DNA of 36,363 bases from Candidatus Woesearchaeota archaeon. GTDB taxonomy: Archaea; Nanobdellota; Nanobdellia; Woesearchaeales; DSVV01. This document shows, piece by piece, positions 1 to 9,428 of this stretch. How positions within the stretch are numbered: position 1 is the stretch's first letter; each line of letters begins with the position of its first letter. A program made the position numbers and the translations under genes. A model generated the notes under the pieces. The model worked only from the letters and a program-made list of their open reading frames with translations, searched no databases and was not told where the DNA came from. Where the stretch lies: positions 1-36,363 of the forward strand of contig JAGVYW010000009.1 in assembly GCA_018303075.1 (NCBI GenBank). The letters are read 5' to 3'.

Positions 1-166
1 TGTTTGATGGCTCAATTAAGAAATTCCTAAAAAACAATGGTACTATACTTGCTTGCGGAACTTGCTTGAAAATAAGAGAAAAGGAAATCGGTATGTGCCT
101 TGTTTCTGCAATGGAAGATATGCTAAAGATTGTTGAAGAGTCTGATAAAATTGTGACATTTGGTTA
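1..166 (+). CDS. DsrE/DsrF-like protein, C-terminal fragment (truncated by window start)
   Basis: Frame from nt 3 reads FDGSIKKFLKNNGTILACGTCLKIREKEIGMCLVSAMEDMLKIVEESDKIVTFG*; ACGTCLK and SAMEDMxxIVxESDKxVTF resemble DsrE-like proteins. Confidence 0.6.
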
Positions 167-371
167 ATATTCTTTCTTGCGTAGCAAGACTATCTGTGCG
201 AAGTACTTGGGCGGGCGGGGGCTTCCGTTCGTTTTTCGTTTCGTAGCGAGGGGGCAAATTGCAACTAACGTTAGTCCCTTGTTATATGACCATAGCGTAA
301 CGCAGTGAAGCTAGAGCGCAGCGGGGCTTTAGCGTATTTTGATGGCAATTTAATAATAATTTTAAAAACTT

Positions 372-1061
372 TTATTTCATTATTTCTTCTACAGTAGCAT
401 CAGCAAATATTTTCATAGTATCGAATATTTTTAGCCGCGGATGTTTAGGAATTAATAATTGGAGGTCGGTGCAAGCCAGTGCCACACAATCAACATCTTT
501 CTTCTCGAAGTCGTTAATAATTTGAATAAGGTCTTCTCTGTCTCTATTTTTTTGTTGGCCAGTAACTAAGTTCAGAATAAATTTCCCCATCTTTGTCTGT
601 TGAAAATCATCGGGAGTTGCATAAGCGATTCCAGCTTCTTCAAAAGCAGTTTCATATAATTTATTCTGAATCGTTGCCGAAGTAGATACTATGCCAACCT
701 TATTCAAATTATTTTTCTTGAGGAATTTTACCGTTTCTTCGATAATGCTTAAAACTGGAATATCGACAGCGTTCCTGATTTCTTTAATGAAAACATGGAG
801 AGAGTTGCAAGGCATAACTAAAAAATCGGCACCGGCGTTTTCTAATCTCTTTGCCCCATTGACCAAAAATGGGACGTATCTCTCAGAACCTATATTGTTA
901 GTTATCAAATCCTCTTCAATTTGATAAGGCAAAGGAACGCTGGCGATTATTATTCCAGGTCTGGCCTTTTTAGTTTTTTTATGACACGAAAAGACTATAT
1001 CGAGGTAAAATTCCGACGTTGTTTCAGGTCCAAGACCTCCAATTATTCCTACCGTTTTCAT
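372..1061 (-). CDS. Aspartate/glutamate racemase family protein
   Basis: MKTVGIIGGLGPETTSEFY start, MPCNSLH and ALACTDLQLL cysteine motifs typical of Asp/Glu racemases. Confidence 0.88.
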   Translation of the reverse strand: MKTVGIIGGLGPETTSEFYLDIVFSCHKKTKKARPGIIIASVPLPYQIEEDLITNNIGSERYVPFLVNGAKRLENAGADFLVMPCNSLHVFIKEIRNAVDIPVLSIIEETVKFLKKNNLNKVGIVSTSATIQNKLYETAFEEAGIAYATPDDFQQTKMGKFILNLVTGQQKNRDREDLIQIINDFEKKDVDCVALACTDLQLLIPKHPRLKIFDTMKIFADATVEEIMK

Positions 1062-1368
1062 AATAATATTGTATATTAATAAAAGTTTTTAAAACCTTCG
1101 TTTTTTATTCCTTCGTTGGGTTTAATACCCCGCAGCTTGCTGCGATTGGGATAGGCGATGTCTAAAGTAGTTTTATTGTAGCAATACAAATAGCAAGAGA
1201 AAAGAAAATTCCGTTGTGGGTTAGAGCATAAATTTTCTGAAAAGTTCATAGTTTTGGGGGGACTATGCAGTGCCAACTATGTTCAAATACTTTTTTTTCT
1301 AAAAAAGATTTAATGGATGAAGCCAGCTTTAACGAAAATTATATAAACTACTAGAATCAAAAGAGTGT

Positions 1369-2322
1369 ATGCTATTAAATCTATTTTTGCTGTTGATTGG
1401 AATGTTTTTTGTATGGCTTAGCGCTGAGCTGATTATTCATGCGTCTAAGAAAATTGCAAAATATTTTCAGTTATCAGAAACTTTTTTTGGATTGACTGTT
1501 TTGTCAATAGGAACGTCATTGCCAGAAATAGGTACACATATTGCTGCGAGTTTACAAGTATTAGCGGGCAATGATGTATCTGGATTAGCAATTGGCACAA
1601 ATATTGGTTCTAATACTGTGCAAATTACTGCAATTCTTGGAATAGTCGGCTTTTTTATGCTAATCAAAGCAGAAAGAGAATTTTTACGGAAAGATTATAT
1701 GTTTATGCTCGCTTCAATTGTACTAGTATTTCTGTTTTCATTGAATCATTATATCAGCAGAACTGAAGGCTTTTTGTTAGTTACTATCTATTTAATCTAT
1801 TTGTATTATCTTGGTAAGAAAGAATTCTTTACTTCAGGGATTAATCATAATCATAAAAAAAATGGCAATGGTCTTCTAAAAAATGCTTTTTTCTTGGTAA
1901 TAGGATTGGTTGTATTATTATATGCTTCCTCATTTGTTGTTGAAAATGGTGAGAAATTAGCAGAAGGATGGGATGTAAGTGATTCATTAATCGGAGTTTC
2001 TTTAATAGGGATTGGTACAGCTTTGCCAGAATTAGCAACTGCATTAGTTGCACTTAAAAGAAAATCATCAGGAATGTCATTAGGGGTTTTAGTTGGCAGC
2101 AACATTACAAATCCATTGCTTGCATTAGGTATTGGAGTATTAATTTCAGGGTATACAGTAAGCAATACAATCCTCTGGATTGATTTACCTGTTTGGTTCT
2201 TTATGTCAGTAGTAGTATTGCTTTTAGTTGCAGCTAATAACCAATTAACAAAAAGAGATAGTATTATTTTATTATTTCTTTATTTCTTGTATATGGGATT
2301 TAGGGTGTTTGTTATACAATAA
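1369..2322 (+). CDS. Calcium/sodium antiporter (YrbG-like Na+/Ca2+ exchanger)
   Basis: Two alpha-repeat motifs GTSLPEIGTHIAA...GTNIGSN and GTALPELATALVA...GSNITNP; multi-TM. Confidence 0.9.
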   Translation: MLLNLFLLLIGMFFVWLSAELIIHASKKIAKYFQLSETFFGLTVLSIGTSLPEIGTHIAASLQVLAGNDVSGLAIGTNIGSNTVQITAILGIVGFFMLIKAEREFLRKDYMFMLASIVLVFLFSLNHYISRTEGFLLVTIYLIYLYYLGKKEFFTSGINHNHKKNGNGLLKNAFFLVIGLVVLLYASSFVVENGEKLAEGWDVSDSLIGVSLIGIGTALPELATALVALKRKSSGMSLGVLVGSNITNPLLALGIGVLISGYTVSNTILWIDLPVWFFMSVVVLLLVAANNQLTKRDSIILLFLYFLYMGFRVFVIQ

Positions 2323-2425
2323 AAAAATTGTGTAAAAATTGCTATTTTTAGTATTTGTATTGTGAACACAGTGGACAAGCAAATACTAACATTTATATAT
2401 ATTCTATTAGTTCTTTAAGGATTAC

Positions 2426-2531
2426 AGCGGAGTGGGGGAGTTTGGAGTTCCCGTCGGGCTCATAAGAGAGTCTTTGAAAAGAGATTCAATGCGAGACCCG
2501 AAGGTCAGTGGTTCAAATCCACTCTCCGCTA
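2426..2531 (+). tRNA. Initiator tRNA-Met(CAT) with a 31-nt intron at 37/38 (intron about 2465-2495)
   Basis: Acceptor agcggag/ctccgct with A1:U72, anticodon stem tcggg/cccga with the three initiator G:C pairs, T-arm agtgg-ttcaaat-ccact; insertion after CAT+A. Confidence 0.92.
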
Positions 2532-2684
2532 GTTCTTTATAATTAGTGGTGATTGTTATGAAACTAAAAAAAGAAATTTATTATTATTAGCAAGTGTCTG
2601 TGCTATTGTATATTGGGTAATTGGATTAATAGAGAATTGGAATAAAAAGCTTTAAAAACAAACTTCATTCTCATAACATAACAT

Positions 2685-2824
2685 GCCACCGTGGCACAAC
2701 CTGGTACTGCGGTAGATTGCTATAAAGCATCTGTTTGAATATGCAATCTGCTTGGATGATAACAGAATCTCTGCAATGATCTACTGCCCGCAAGGGCTTC
2801 CCTGTTCAAATCAGGGCGGTGGCG
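2685..2824 (+). tRNA. tRNA-Ser(GCT) with a 56-nt intron at 37/38 (intron about 2723-2778)
   Basis: Acceptor gccaccg/cggtggc + G73, anticodon stem gtaga/tctac, loop tt-gct-a|intron|a, class II variable arm gccc-gcaa-gggc, T-arm ccctg-ttcaaat-caggg. Confidence 0.9.
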
Positions 2825-2848
2825 TCTTTTCTATTCTGCTTTTTTTAT

Positions 2849-3000
2849 CGCACAATTATTGTTTGGTTCATGGCTCAGTCTACAGCTTTCGTCCAAACAA
2901 AAGTTGTGCGAATCTAATTGAGCGAAAAATAGCTGAGCACGGCGTGGTTGTTCCATCCACTAGCCACTATAAACACTCTGCACTGGTCACTGGACATGGA
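2849..3000. ncRNA. Putative structured intergenic RNA (family unknown, strand not certain)
   Basis: cgcacaa(2849)/ttgtgcg(2904), tgtttgg(2860)/ccaaaca(2893), loop gctcag(2873)/ctgagc(2933), hairpin tccat..(2952)/..atgga(2996); no convincing ORF. Confidence 0.4.
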
Positions 3001-3174
3001 GCTGTGAAGTATATAAAGAAGTTCGTTCTATAATAGTTTTACTCCGTTCGTTGCAGCAGGTGTTTTTGCTGAGTACACGCAGAGAAAGTACTCGCAATGA
3101 AAGTCATTTTTGTTGAACAAAGTTCACAAAAATGTTAGTTGAAATAAAATGCGAAAAGCAAGGAGTTGAATAAA

Positions 3175-3435
3175 ATGGAAACACAAAAGAATTTACCGGT
3201 GAAAAAGCTGAGAGCTGGTGCAATCTCAGTTACAATATGGGAGAATAACAGCACAAAAGATGGAATAAATAGTGTATACAATACCATTTCTTTAGAAAGA
3301 GTATACAAAGATAAAAACAATACTTGGCAAGCAACTAATTCATTTAGAGTACAAGATTTGCCAAAAGCTGCATTAATCATAGAGAAAGCATATGAATATC
3401 TTGTTCTTAATGATAGAGCTCAAGAGGCCATGTAA
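3175..3435 (+). CDS. Small conserved hypothetical protein (86 aa)
   Basis: METQKNLPVKKLRAGAISVTIWEN...TISLERVYKDKNNTWQATNSFRVQDLPKAALIIEKAYEYL; well-formed soluble ORF, ATG at 3175 preferred over the 3166 start. Confidence 0.7.
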   Translation: METQKNLPVKKLRAGAISVTIWENNSTKDGINSVYNTISLERVYKDKNNTWQATNSFRVQDLPKAALIIEKAYEYLVLNDRAQEAM

Positions 3436-3685
3436 GATATTCAGAGAAAGCATTGTTTTTTCAATTTAATAAGAGAATCTGGAAAATCTTCCATATTTTC
3501 TATTTATTTTTTTCATTTTAGCGGAAGCTCTCTCAAAAAATCACAGAAGAGTATATTAAAGACTAAAGCATAAAAAAGTTTAACAGGCGCAAATCTTTGT
3601 ATCATTATTACATGATTATCGCACTGTCATTAAGAAATAAATTTTTCTGAACGCAGTTCGGAAAATTTTTAAAAAGGTGAACCCT

Positions 3686-4714
3686 ATGTTAGCAAAAAAG
3701 ATAGAATTAGAAATGGAACAGATGGAAACAATGGATGAACAACAAGATGTACAAGAAGATGTTGAAAAGAAATCAACAAAAAAACCAATATGCTTAGAAG
3801 ATCTGCCTGGTGTTGGAGCAGCAACAGCTGAAAAACTACGACAATCAGGATTTGAGAATCTTATGGCAATAGCAGTTGCTTCTCCAGGAGAATTGGTTGA
3901 GACAGCTGGAGTTTCAGAAGCAGTTGCGCGAAAAATGATCAATTCTGCTAGAGATGCATTAGATATGGGATTTGAATCTGCTGATGTTCTGTTAAAAAAA
4001 AGAGAAAATATCACAAAAATAACAACAGGATGCAAAGCGTTTGATGGTTTGCTTGGCGGCGGATTTGAGTCAGGAGCAATCACTGAATGTTTTGGGCAAT
4101 ACGGTAGTTCAAAAACACAGATTGGGCATCAATTGGCTGTAAATGTGCAGAGTTATGGTGAAAATGCAGTTGCAGTATATATTGATACAGAGAATACATT
4201 CAGACCTGAAAGAATCAAGCAGTTTGCAGATGGAGCTGGATTAGATCCTGAAAAAGTGCTCAAAAACATAAAGGTTGCAAAAGCATATAATTCTGATCAT
4301 CAGATGTTATTGGCTGAAAAAGTAGAAGAATTAATAACTAAACAAGGCTTAAATGTCAAGCTTGTTATTGTTGATTCTTTGACAGCACATTTCAGAGCAG
4401 AATTTATTGGCCGCGGAACTTTAGCAGAAAGGCAACAGAAATTAAATAAACATATGCATACTTTGTCAAGATTAGCAGATATATACAATCTTTGTGTTTA
4501 TGTTACAAACCAAGTTATGTCAAAACCAGATCAATTCTTTGGTGATCCAACTGAAGCAATAGGTGGGCATATTGTTGGCCATAACTCAACATTTAGAATT
4601 TACCTGCGAAAAGGCAAAAAAGGCAGCAGAGTTGCAAAACTTGTTGATGCACCAAACTTACCAGATGGAGAAATAATGTTTATGGTCAAGGAAGAAGGTA
4701 TTAAAGATATTTAA
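3686..4714 (+). CDS. radA: DNA repair and recombination protein RadA
   Basis: N-terminal Hh[16 protein letters not shown], Walker [49 protein letters not shown] 3686 preceded by aggtg. Confidence 0.97.
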   Translation: MLAKKIELEMEQMETMDEQQDVQEDVEKKSTKKPICLEDLPGVGAATAEKLRQSGFENLMAIAVASPGELVETAGVSEAVARKMINSARDALDMGFESADVLLKKRENITKITTGCKAFDGLLGGGFESGAITECFGQYGSSKTQIGHQLAVNVQSYGENAVAVYIDTENTFRPERIKQFADGAGLDPEKVLKNIKVAKAYNSDHQMLLAEKVEELITKQGLNVKLVIVDSLTAHFRAEFIGRGTLAERQQKLNKHMHTLSRLADIYNLCVYVTNQVMSKPDQFFGDPTEAIGGHIVGHNSTFRIYLRKGKKGSRVAKLVDAPNLPDGEIMFMVKEEGIKDI

Positions 4715-4839
4715 TCAAAGAATTTTAGTTTTAAATTATTTTTTCTTTTTTCCTTGATTTTCAATTAACTTTAAATACTCAATCTGATTATTATTTCTGA
4801 GAGCTATGCTCGAAAAAATAATAATGGGTGAATTTAACT

Positions 4840-5322
4840 ATGTATGGAAACGATAGAGGATATGGAAATAGACCAAATAGAAATTTTGAACAGAGAAGTT
4901 TTGCTCCAGTCAAAGAAGGAGAAGAGTTAGATGTAGTAATTGAAGCAGTTGGTGAAAAAGGAGATGGAATCTGCAAGAGAAATGGATTTGTATTATTTGT
5001 ACCTAATACTAACGAAGGCGACGAAGTAACAATCAAAGTAACAAAGGTTCTAAAGAAGGTTGGTTTTGCAGAAGTAGTTTCTAAAAAAGAGAAGTCTGCA
5101 GATGCTCCAGCGAAAAAACAAGAGAAAAAAGCTGAAGATGATATTCCAAAAGGCGAGGAATCAGAGAATTTCGGTGAAGAATCATCAGAAGCTCCAGCAG
5201 AAAAAACAGAAGAAGTTCCAGAAGAACATAATGATTCTGAAGATGTTCCTGTTGAAGAGCATAATGAAGAAGCTCCTGCTGAAGAGAAAAAAGATGATAT
5301 TGACGAACCACCAACGCCTTAG
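4840..5322 (+). CDS. TRAM-domain protein with acidic low-complexity C-terminal tail
   Basis: VKEGEELDVVIEAVGEKGDGICKRNGFVLFVPNTNEGDEVTIKVTKVLKKVGFAEVV TRAM core, then E/P/A-rich tail. Confidence 0.88.
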   Translation: MYGNDRGYGNRPNRNFEQRSFAPVKEGEELDVVIEAVGEKGDGICKRNGFVLFVPNTNEGDEVTIKVTKVLKKVGFAEVVSKKEKSADAPAKKQEKKAEDDIPKGEESENFGEESSEAPAEKTEEVPEEHNDSEDVPVEEHNEEAPAEEKKDDIDEPPTP

Positions 5323-5405
5323 GTTTTAAGCTTTTTATTTTATTTTTCTTTCTATCTTCTATAGCATAAACATTTATAAATAATCAATAGTTTCTTCTCT
5401 ATATT

Positions 5406-5454
5406 ACCCTGTATTGAGAAAAGCTGCAAGGGACTCAATACAAGCTTTACGGGT
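5406..5454 (+). promoter_or_regulatory. Structured 5' leader upstream of the uS2 gene
   Basis: accc/gggt outer helix, 9-bp tgtattgag/ctcaataca helix, aaagct(5420)/agcttt(5443) alternative pairing. Confidence 0.4.
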
Positions 5455-5548
5455 GAGAATAGTAGGGCAATAGGAGTAAAGTGAATAAGTAAAGTATATT
5501 CAATTCTTTCTCTATTGTCGAATAAAAAATGAACGGAGTGAGTTTTTT

Positions 5549-6148
5549 ATGTCAGAAGAAAATTTAATGGTTCCAAGCAAAGTATACCTTAAATCAGGAA
5601 TACATATTGGTACAAAATTTAAAACAAAATATATGGATCAATTTATCTATAAAACAAGACCAGATGGATTGACTGTGATGAACTTACAGAAGATTGACGA
5701 AAGGATCAAATTGATGTGCAATATGGTATCACATTATAATCCTGAAGACATCCTTGTAGTATCAAGAAGAGAAAATGGATGGAAAGCAGTTAAATTGTTT
5801 GGAAAAATGACAGGCGTTCGTGTATTTGCTGGAAGATATCCTCCAGGAATATTAACAAATCCAGCATTAGAAACTTTCCAGGAAGCAAAACTAATTATTG
5901 TTACAGATTCATGGCCAGACAGAAATGCAATCAATGATGCAATGAAGATAGGTATTCCTGTTATTGCATTATGTGATACTAACAATCAATCAAATAATAT
6001 TGATTTAGTTGTGCCTTGCAATAACAAAGGAAAGAAAAGCCTTGGATTGTTATTCTATGTCTTATGCAGAGAATATATGTTAGCAAAAGGTATGATTAAG
6101 ACAAGAGAAGAATTTACAACACCAATCGAAGAGTTTGGTGATGAATAA
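5549..6148 (+). CDS. rps2: Ribosomal protein uS2 (archaeal S2)
   Basis: YLKSGIHIGTKFKTKYMDQFIYKTRPDGL, GRYPPGILTNP, LIIVTDSWPDRNAINDAMKIGIPVIALCDTNN. Confidence 0.96.
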   Translation: MSEENLMVPSKVYLKSGIHIGTKFKTKYMDQFIYKTRPDGLTVMNLQKIDERIKLMCNMVSHYNPEDILVVSRRENGWKAVKLFGKMTGVRVFAGRYPPGILTNPALETFQEAKLIIVTDSWPDRNAINDAMKIGIPVIALCDTNNQSNNIDLVVPCNNKGKKSLGLLFYVLCREYMLAKGMIKTREEFTTPIEEFGDE

Positions 6149-6159
6149 ATCAATCTGAT

Positions 6160-7179
6160 TTATTTTTTATTTTTATATATTATCTGTGCTTGAATGCTGC
6201 TCTGGATACTTGGACAAAAATTATACTTATGGACTTGATAAATGTGCAATGCTGAATAATCTTTTAAAATATCATTGAATCTTGTTTTTATGTCCATCAT
6301 AATATCTCTAAATTGTTCAGCATCTTCTACTTCTAAATCTATTTCAAATTCCCATGAACCTAAAGATTTTACTATGTAGATAATGTTTGGATTAGTTCTG
6401 CAATATTCTCTTATGGATATTTCTCTCTTTTCAGAGATATTCCTAAATCCAATAAGAACTTTATAATGTATATATGGATATTTTGATTCGTTTGGAACAA
6501 TATTGTAATGTTTTATCACTCCTGATTTCTCTAACTTTTTTATTCTCTCAACAATAGCATCTACACTGAGTTTTACTTCTTTAGAAATATCAACTGCTGT
6601 AATTCTTGAATCTTTTCCAAGCGAAACAAGGATTTTCCAATCATTTCTATCCATTTTAACAGGTGCATGAACAGCACCAAAAAAAGATTCTCTATATGGA
6701 CTTGGTTTTTCTTTACTAATCAAATAATCTCTAACAAAATAGTCTCCTCTTATGATTGTTGCAATCTGCCTCTCTGCGATATATCTGCCGAAATTCTTAT
6801 TTAATTCTGTAATTGTTTTATCTAAAAAAGCCATGTCTTTTGCCCATGTTCCAAAGGCAAGATCAAATTTTCCATCACAACTTGCCACCCAAACCACATT
6901 AGGATGATTTATGAGAAAATCAATCAGCTCTTTTTCTTTTCCACTGTCAAGATTTTGTAGTCTTAGAAAGTTTTTATGAACAGTAAAGCTGAGTTTTGAA
7001 ATGTCTATCACAGAATAGAAGAAAGAAATAATCTTTTCTTTAATGAACCTTTTTATCCTAAATCCAACTACTTGTTTGGAAAGTCCGACTTTTTTGGCTA
7101 TTCCTGAATTTGTCTGTCTTGAATTTACATCTAATTCATATAGTATCTTTCTATCTTTCACATCAAGTTTCTTCATCAC
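6160..7179 (-). CDS. Lrp/AsnC-type regulator with two HTH-effector repeats
   Basis: LDVKDRKILYELDVNSRQTNSGIAKKVGLSKQVVGFRIKRF and second HTH MDRNDWKILVSLGKDSRITAVDISKEVKLSVDAIVERIKKLEKSGVI. Confidence 0.87.
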   Translation of the reverse strand: MMKKLDVKDRKILYELDVNSRQTNSGIAKKVGLSKQVVGFRIKRFIKEKIISFFYSVIDISKLSFTVHKNFLRLQNLDSGKEKELIDFLINHPNVVWVASCDGKFDLAFGTWAKDMAFLDKTITELNKNFGRYIAERQIATIIRGDYFVRDYLISKEKPSPYRESFFGAVHAPVKMDRNDWKILVSLGKDSRITAVDISKEVKLSVDAIVERIKKLEKSGVIKHYNIVPNESKYPYIHYKVLIGFRNISEKREISIREYCRTNPNIIYIVKSLGSWEFEIDLEVEDAEQFRDIMMDIKTRFNDILKDYSALHIYQVHKYNFCPSIQSSIQAQIIYKNKK

Positions 7180-7276
7180 ATTAGTACCAATTCTTGTATG
7201 ATATATAAATTTAACGATTTTGTAAAGAATATCTCTAAGAAGTTTAATATACTCGTTACTACTTAAATATTACAAC

Positions 7277-8284
7277 ATGGGTGAGAGGAAGCTAGAGATT
7301 ACAAAAAAGTTAGAACGTTTAAGCCAAGAAGGAACTTTAGATGGATGTATTGCAATATTAAATCTGCCTAGTGCTAACTATTGTGAAAAAAGAGCAGAAT
7401 TGATTTATGTTGATGGGGAATTACAACAATCTTGTTTTGGCTGTGTAACACAAGGTATTAGTTCAATGAATTGTCTAGATATTGAGAAGATTAAAGGTGT
7501 TATTGATTTTTTTGCTAAACAATATAGAACACAGTTCATCACAATAAATGGCAGAGGAGACCCTTTTAATCCAAGATTAAAAAAGGATAACATGGAGAAA
7601 ATTATTTATGCACGTGAAAAATATGGGACTCAAGCATATGTGTTTACAGCTGGAAATAATTTAGACGAAAGAACTTGTCAACTATTAGCAGGCAATGAAG
7701 TAAACATTATGATTAGTTTATTTGGGAATTGGTTTATTGATGCAGACTTCTTTGTAGGAATAGAATATCCAACTGCATCAAAACCATTACAGAATCAAGC
7801 AGAAATAGCTGAAAATTTGAGGAGATTAATCAGAACTTACAAAGAACATCGAAACCAACCAAAAGAAGGAACTACAAGAATAGGTATGAATTATGTTGTT
7901 TCAAAGCGGGATTTGTTTGATGATGGAGCTAAAGTAAGAGCTTTGAAACAAGCTGCAAATGATTCTAAGATATTCTTTGTGGTCAATACATATTTCCAGA
8001 AACATCCAGATGATTATACTCAGAGATTGTTTGAACAGTTTGCATATGAATATAGCGACTTTCATATGAGGCATAGTACAGTAATAAATGGATATTGCCA
8101 AATGGGGGCTGGTTCTTCAGCAACAATAGATTTTGATGGAATGTTGTTAAGATGTCCATACATGAATAATGAAGAAGGAGATGGAAGATTTCAGAATCTA
8201 TCTAAAGATCAAGTTAAAAGAGTTCTTGAAAGATATATGGCTGATAGATCGTATCCATGTGTAATACGAAAGCAACAGAAGTAA
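7277..8284 (+). CDS. Radical SAM-like protein with atypical Cys spacing
   Basis: NYC...CFGC cysteines followed by ITINGRGDPFNP (GGE/P-like motif); C-terminal MGAGSSATIDFDGMLLRCPYMNN. Confidence 0.65.
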   Translation: MGERKLEITKKLERLSQEGTLDGCIAILNLPSANYCEKRAELIYVDGELQQSCFGCVTQGISSMNCLDIEKIKGVIDFFAKQYRTQFITINGRGDPFNPRLKKDNMEKIIYAREKYGTQAYVFTAGNNLDERTCQLLAGNEVNIMISLFGNWFIDADFFVGIEYPTASKPLQNQAEIAENLRRLIRTYKEHRNQPKEGTTRIGMNYVVSKRDLFDDGAKVRALKQAANDSKIFFVVNTYFQKHPDDYTQRLFEQFAYEYSDFHMRHSTVINGYCQMGAGSSATIDFDGMLLRCPYMNNEEGDGRFQNLSKDQVKRVLERYMADRSYPCVIRKQQK

Positions 8285-8300
8285 GAACTACACAATGTTT

Positions 8301-9422
8301 CTATAATTTCACATGCGCATGTTTTGCTGGGTTTACTACCATAACTATTGTGTCTCCTTCTTGGATCTTATAATTATCTTCAGGCAATGTGTCTAATCCT
8401 TTTTCTTCATTCATTACTCCAATAATTATTGCTTTGTGGCCAATTTTTTCTTTGACTCTCCTTAATTCTTTTTTAATAATATCAGAACCTTTTTTTACAT
8501 CATATTCAATTAATTCGATTCCGTTTTTTGTGCTATAAGTTGTTGCTTCCATTACCCATTGTACAATTGATGGCTGGTCTACTGCAATTGATAATAATCT
8601 TCCACCTATTGAAGAGGGACTGACAATGTGGTCTGCGCCTGCACGTTTTGCAATGCTTATAAATTCTTGATTGTCAATTTTAGCAACAATATTTATCTTT
8701 GGATTTAATTCTTTGGTGATATGGATTGCAAGCAATACGTCTGAGTCATCATCCATACATAATACCATTGTTTCTGTTTCTTTAACATTGGCTTTTAATA
8801 GAATATGTTTGTCTAGAGGTGTTCCTAGAATGAAAGTAACGTTTTCGTAATGTGCTAATCCTGGATTAGGTTTGTTATCAACAACAACAACAGATTTATT
8901 TTCTTTTATAAATTCTTTCAATACTGCTTCAGCTGTGTTGTTCCAGCCAGCAATTATATACTGTTTTTTTCCTTTTGCTCTTTTCAAGCCAAACACCCCT
9001 TGTACATTTGTAGAAACAATCTTTTCAGTCATCTGCGTAGCTAAAAAGCCAAGCATGCCTATCCCAAGAATCATGGTAATCATAGTTACAATAATACTTG
9101 CATTTTTCGTTGGAACATTGTCACCATAGCCGACAGTTGTTACTGTTGTAATAAGCCAATATAATGATTTAAATAATCCTTTTCCTTCAAAATAATTAAA
9201 TAATGTTAAACTTAATGCTGCAATCAATAAGAAAACAAGAAATCCTTTGAATTCTCTACTCTCAGATATAAATCTCTTTATTTTATGATGGATCTGTTCT
9301 TCTTCTCTTTCAAGTATTTGTTCAATAAAATGCTTTTTCTTAGTAATATGCTCATAAACATGGATTTCTGCCATTGAAATTATTTCTGGATATTGTGATA
9401 TATAAATCTTATCTTCATTCAA
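8301..9422 (-). CDS. Two-TM potassium channel with RCK/TrkA-N and TrkA-C domains
   Basis: Selectivity filter TTVTTVGYGD, Rossmann domain YIIAGWNNTAEAVL, TrkA-C tail IQEGDTIVMVV. Confidence 0.93.
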   Translation of the reverse strand: MNEDKIYISQYPEIISMAEIHVYEHITKKKHFIEQILEREEEQIHHKIKRFISESREFKGFLVFLLIAALSLTLFNYFEGKGLFKSLYWLITTVTTVGYGDNVPTKNASIIVTMITMILGIGMLGFLATQMTEKIVSTNVQGVFGLKRAKGKKQYIIAGWNNTAEAVLKEFIKENKSVVVVDNKPNPGLAHYENVTFILGTPLDKHILLKANVKETETMVLCMDDDSDVLLAIHITKELNPKINIVAKIDNQEFISIAKRAGADHIVSPSSIGGRLLSIAVDQPSIVQWVMEATTYSTKNGIELIEYDVKKGSDIIKKELRRVKEKIGHKAIIIGVMNEEKGLDTLPEDNYKIQEGDTIVMVVNPAKHAHVKL

Positions 9423-9428
9423 TTATTA

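Noticed and set aside
1841-2165. Two minus-strand ORFs (70 and 104 aa)
   Set aside because: Antisense to the cation exchanger gene.
2752-3033. 93-aa ORF MDDNRISAMIYCPQG...
   Set aside because: Starts within the tRNA-Ser intron and runs through the tRNA body; composition not protein-like.
3047-3101. Hammerhead-type ribozyme at the three-way junction
   Set aside because: The conserved core (CUGAUGA, GAAA, cleavage triplet) is absent; only the shape is similar.
3616-4083. 155-aa minus-strand ORF
   Set aside because: Entirely antisense to radA, Ser/Ala-rich shadow frame.
5410-5448. Classical H-type pseudoknot in the uS2 leader
   Set aside because: Zero-nucleotide linker across a 9-bp helix is not sterically plausible; reported as alternative pairing instead.
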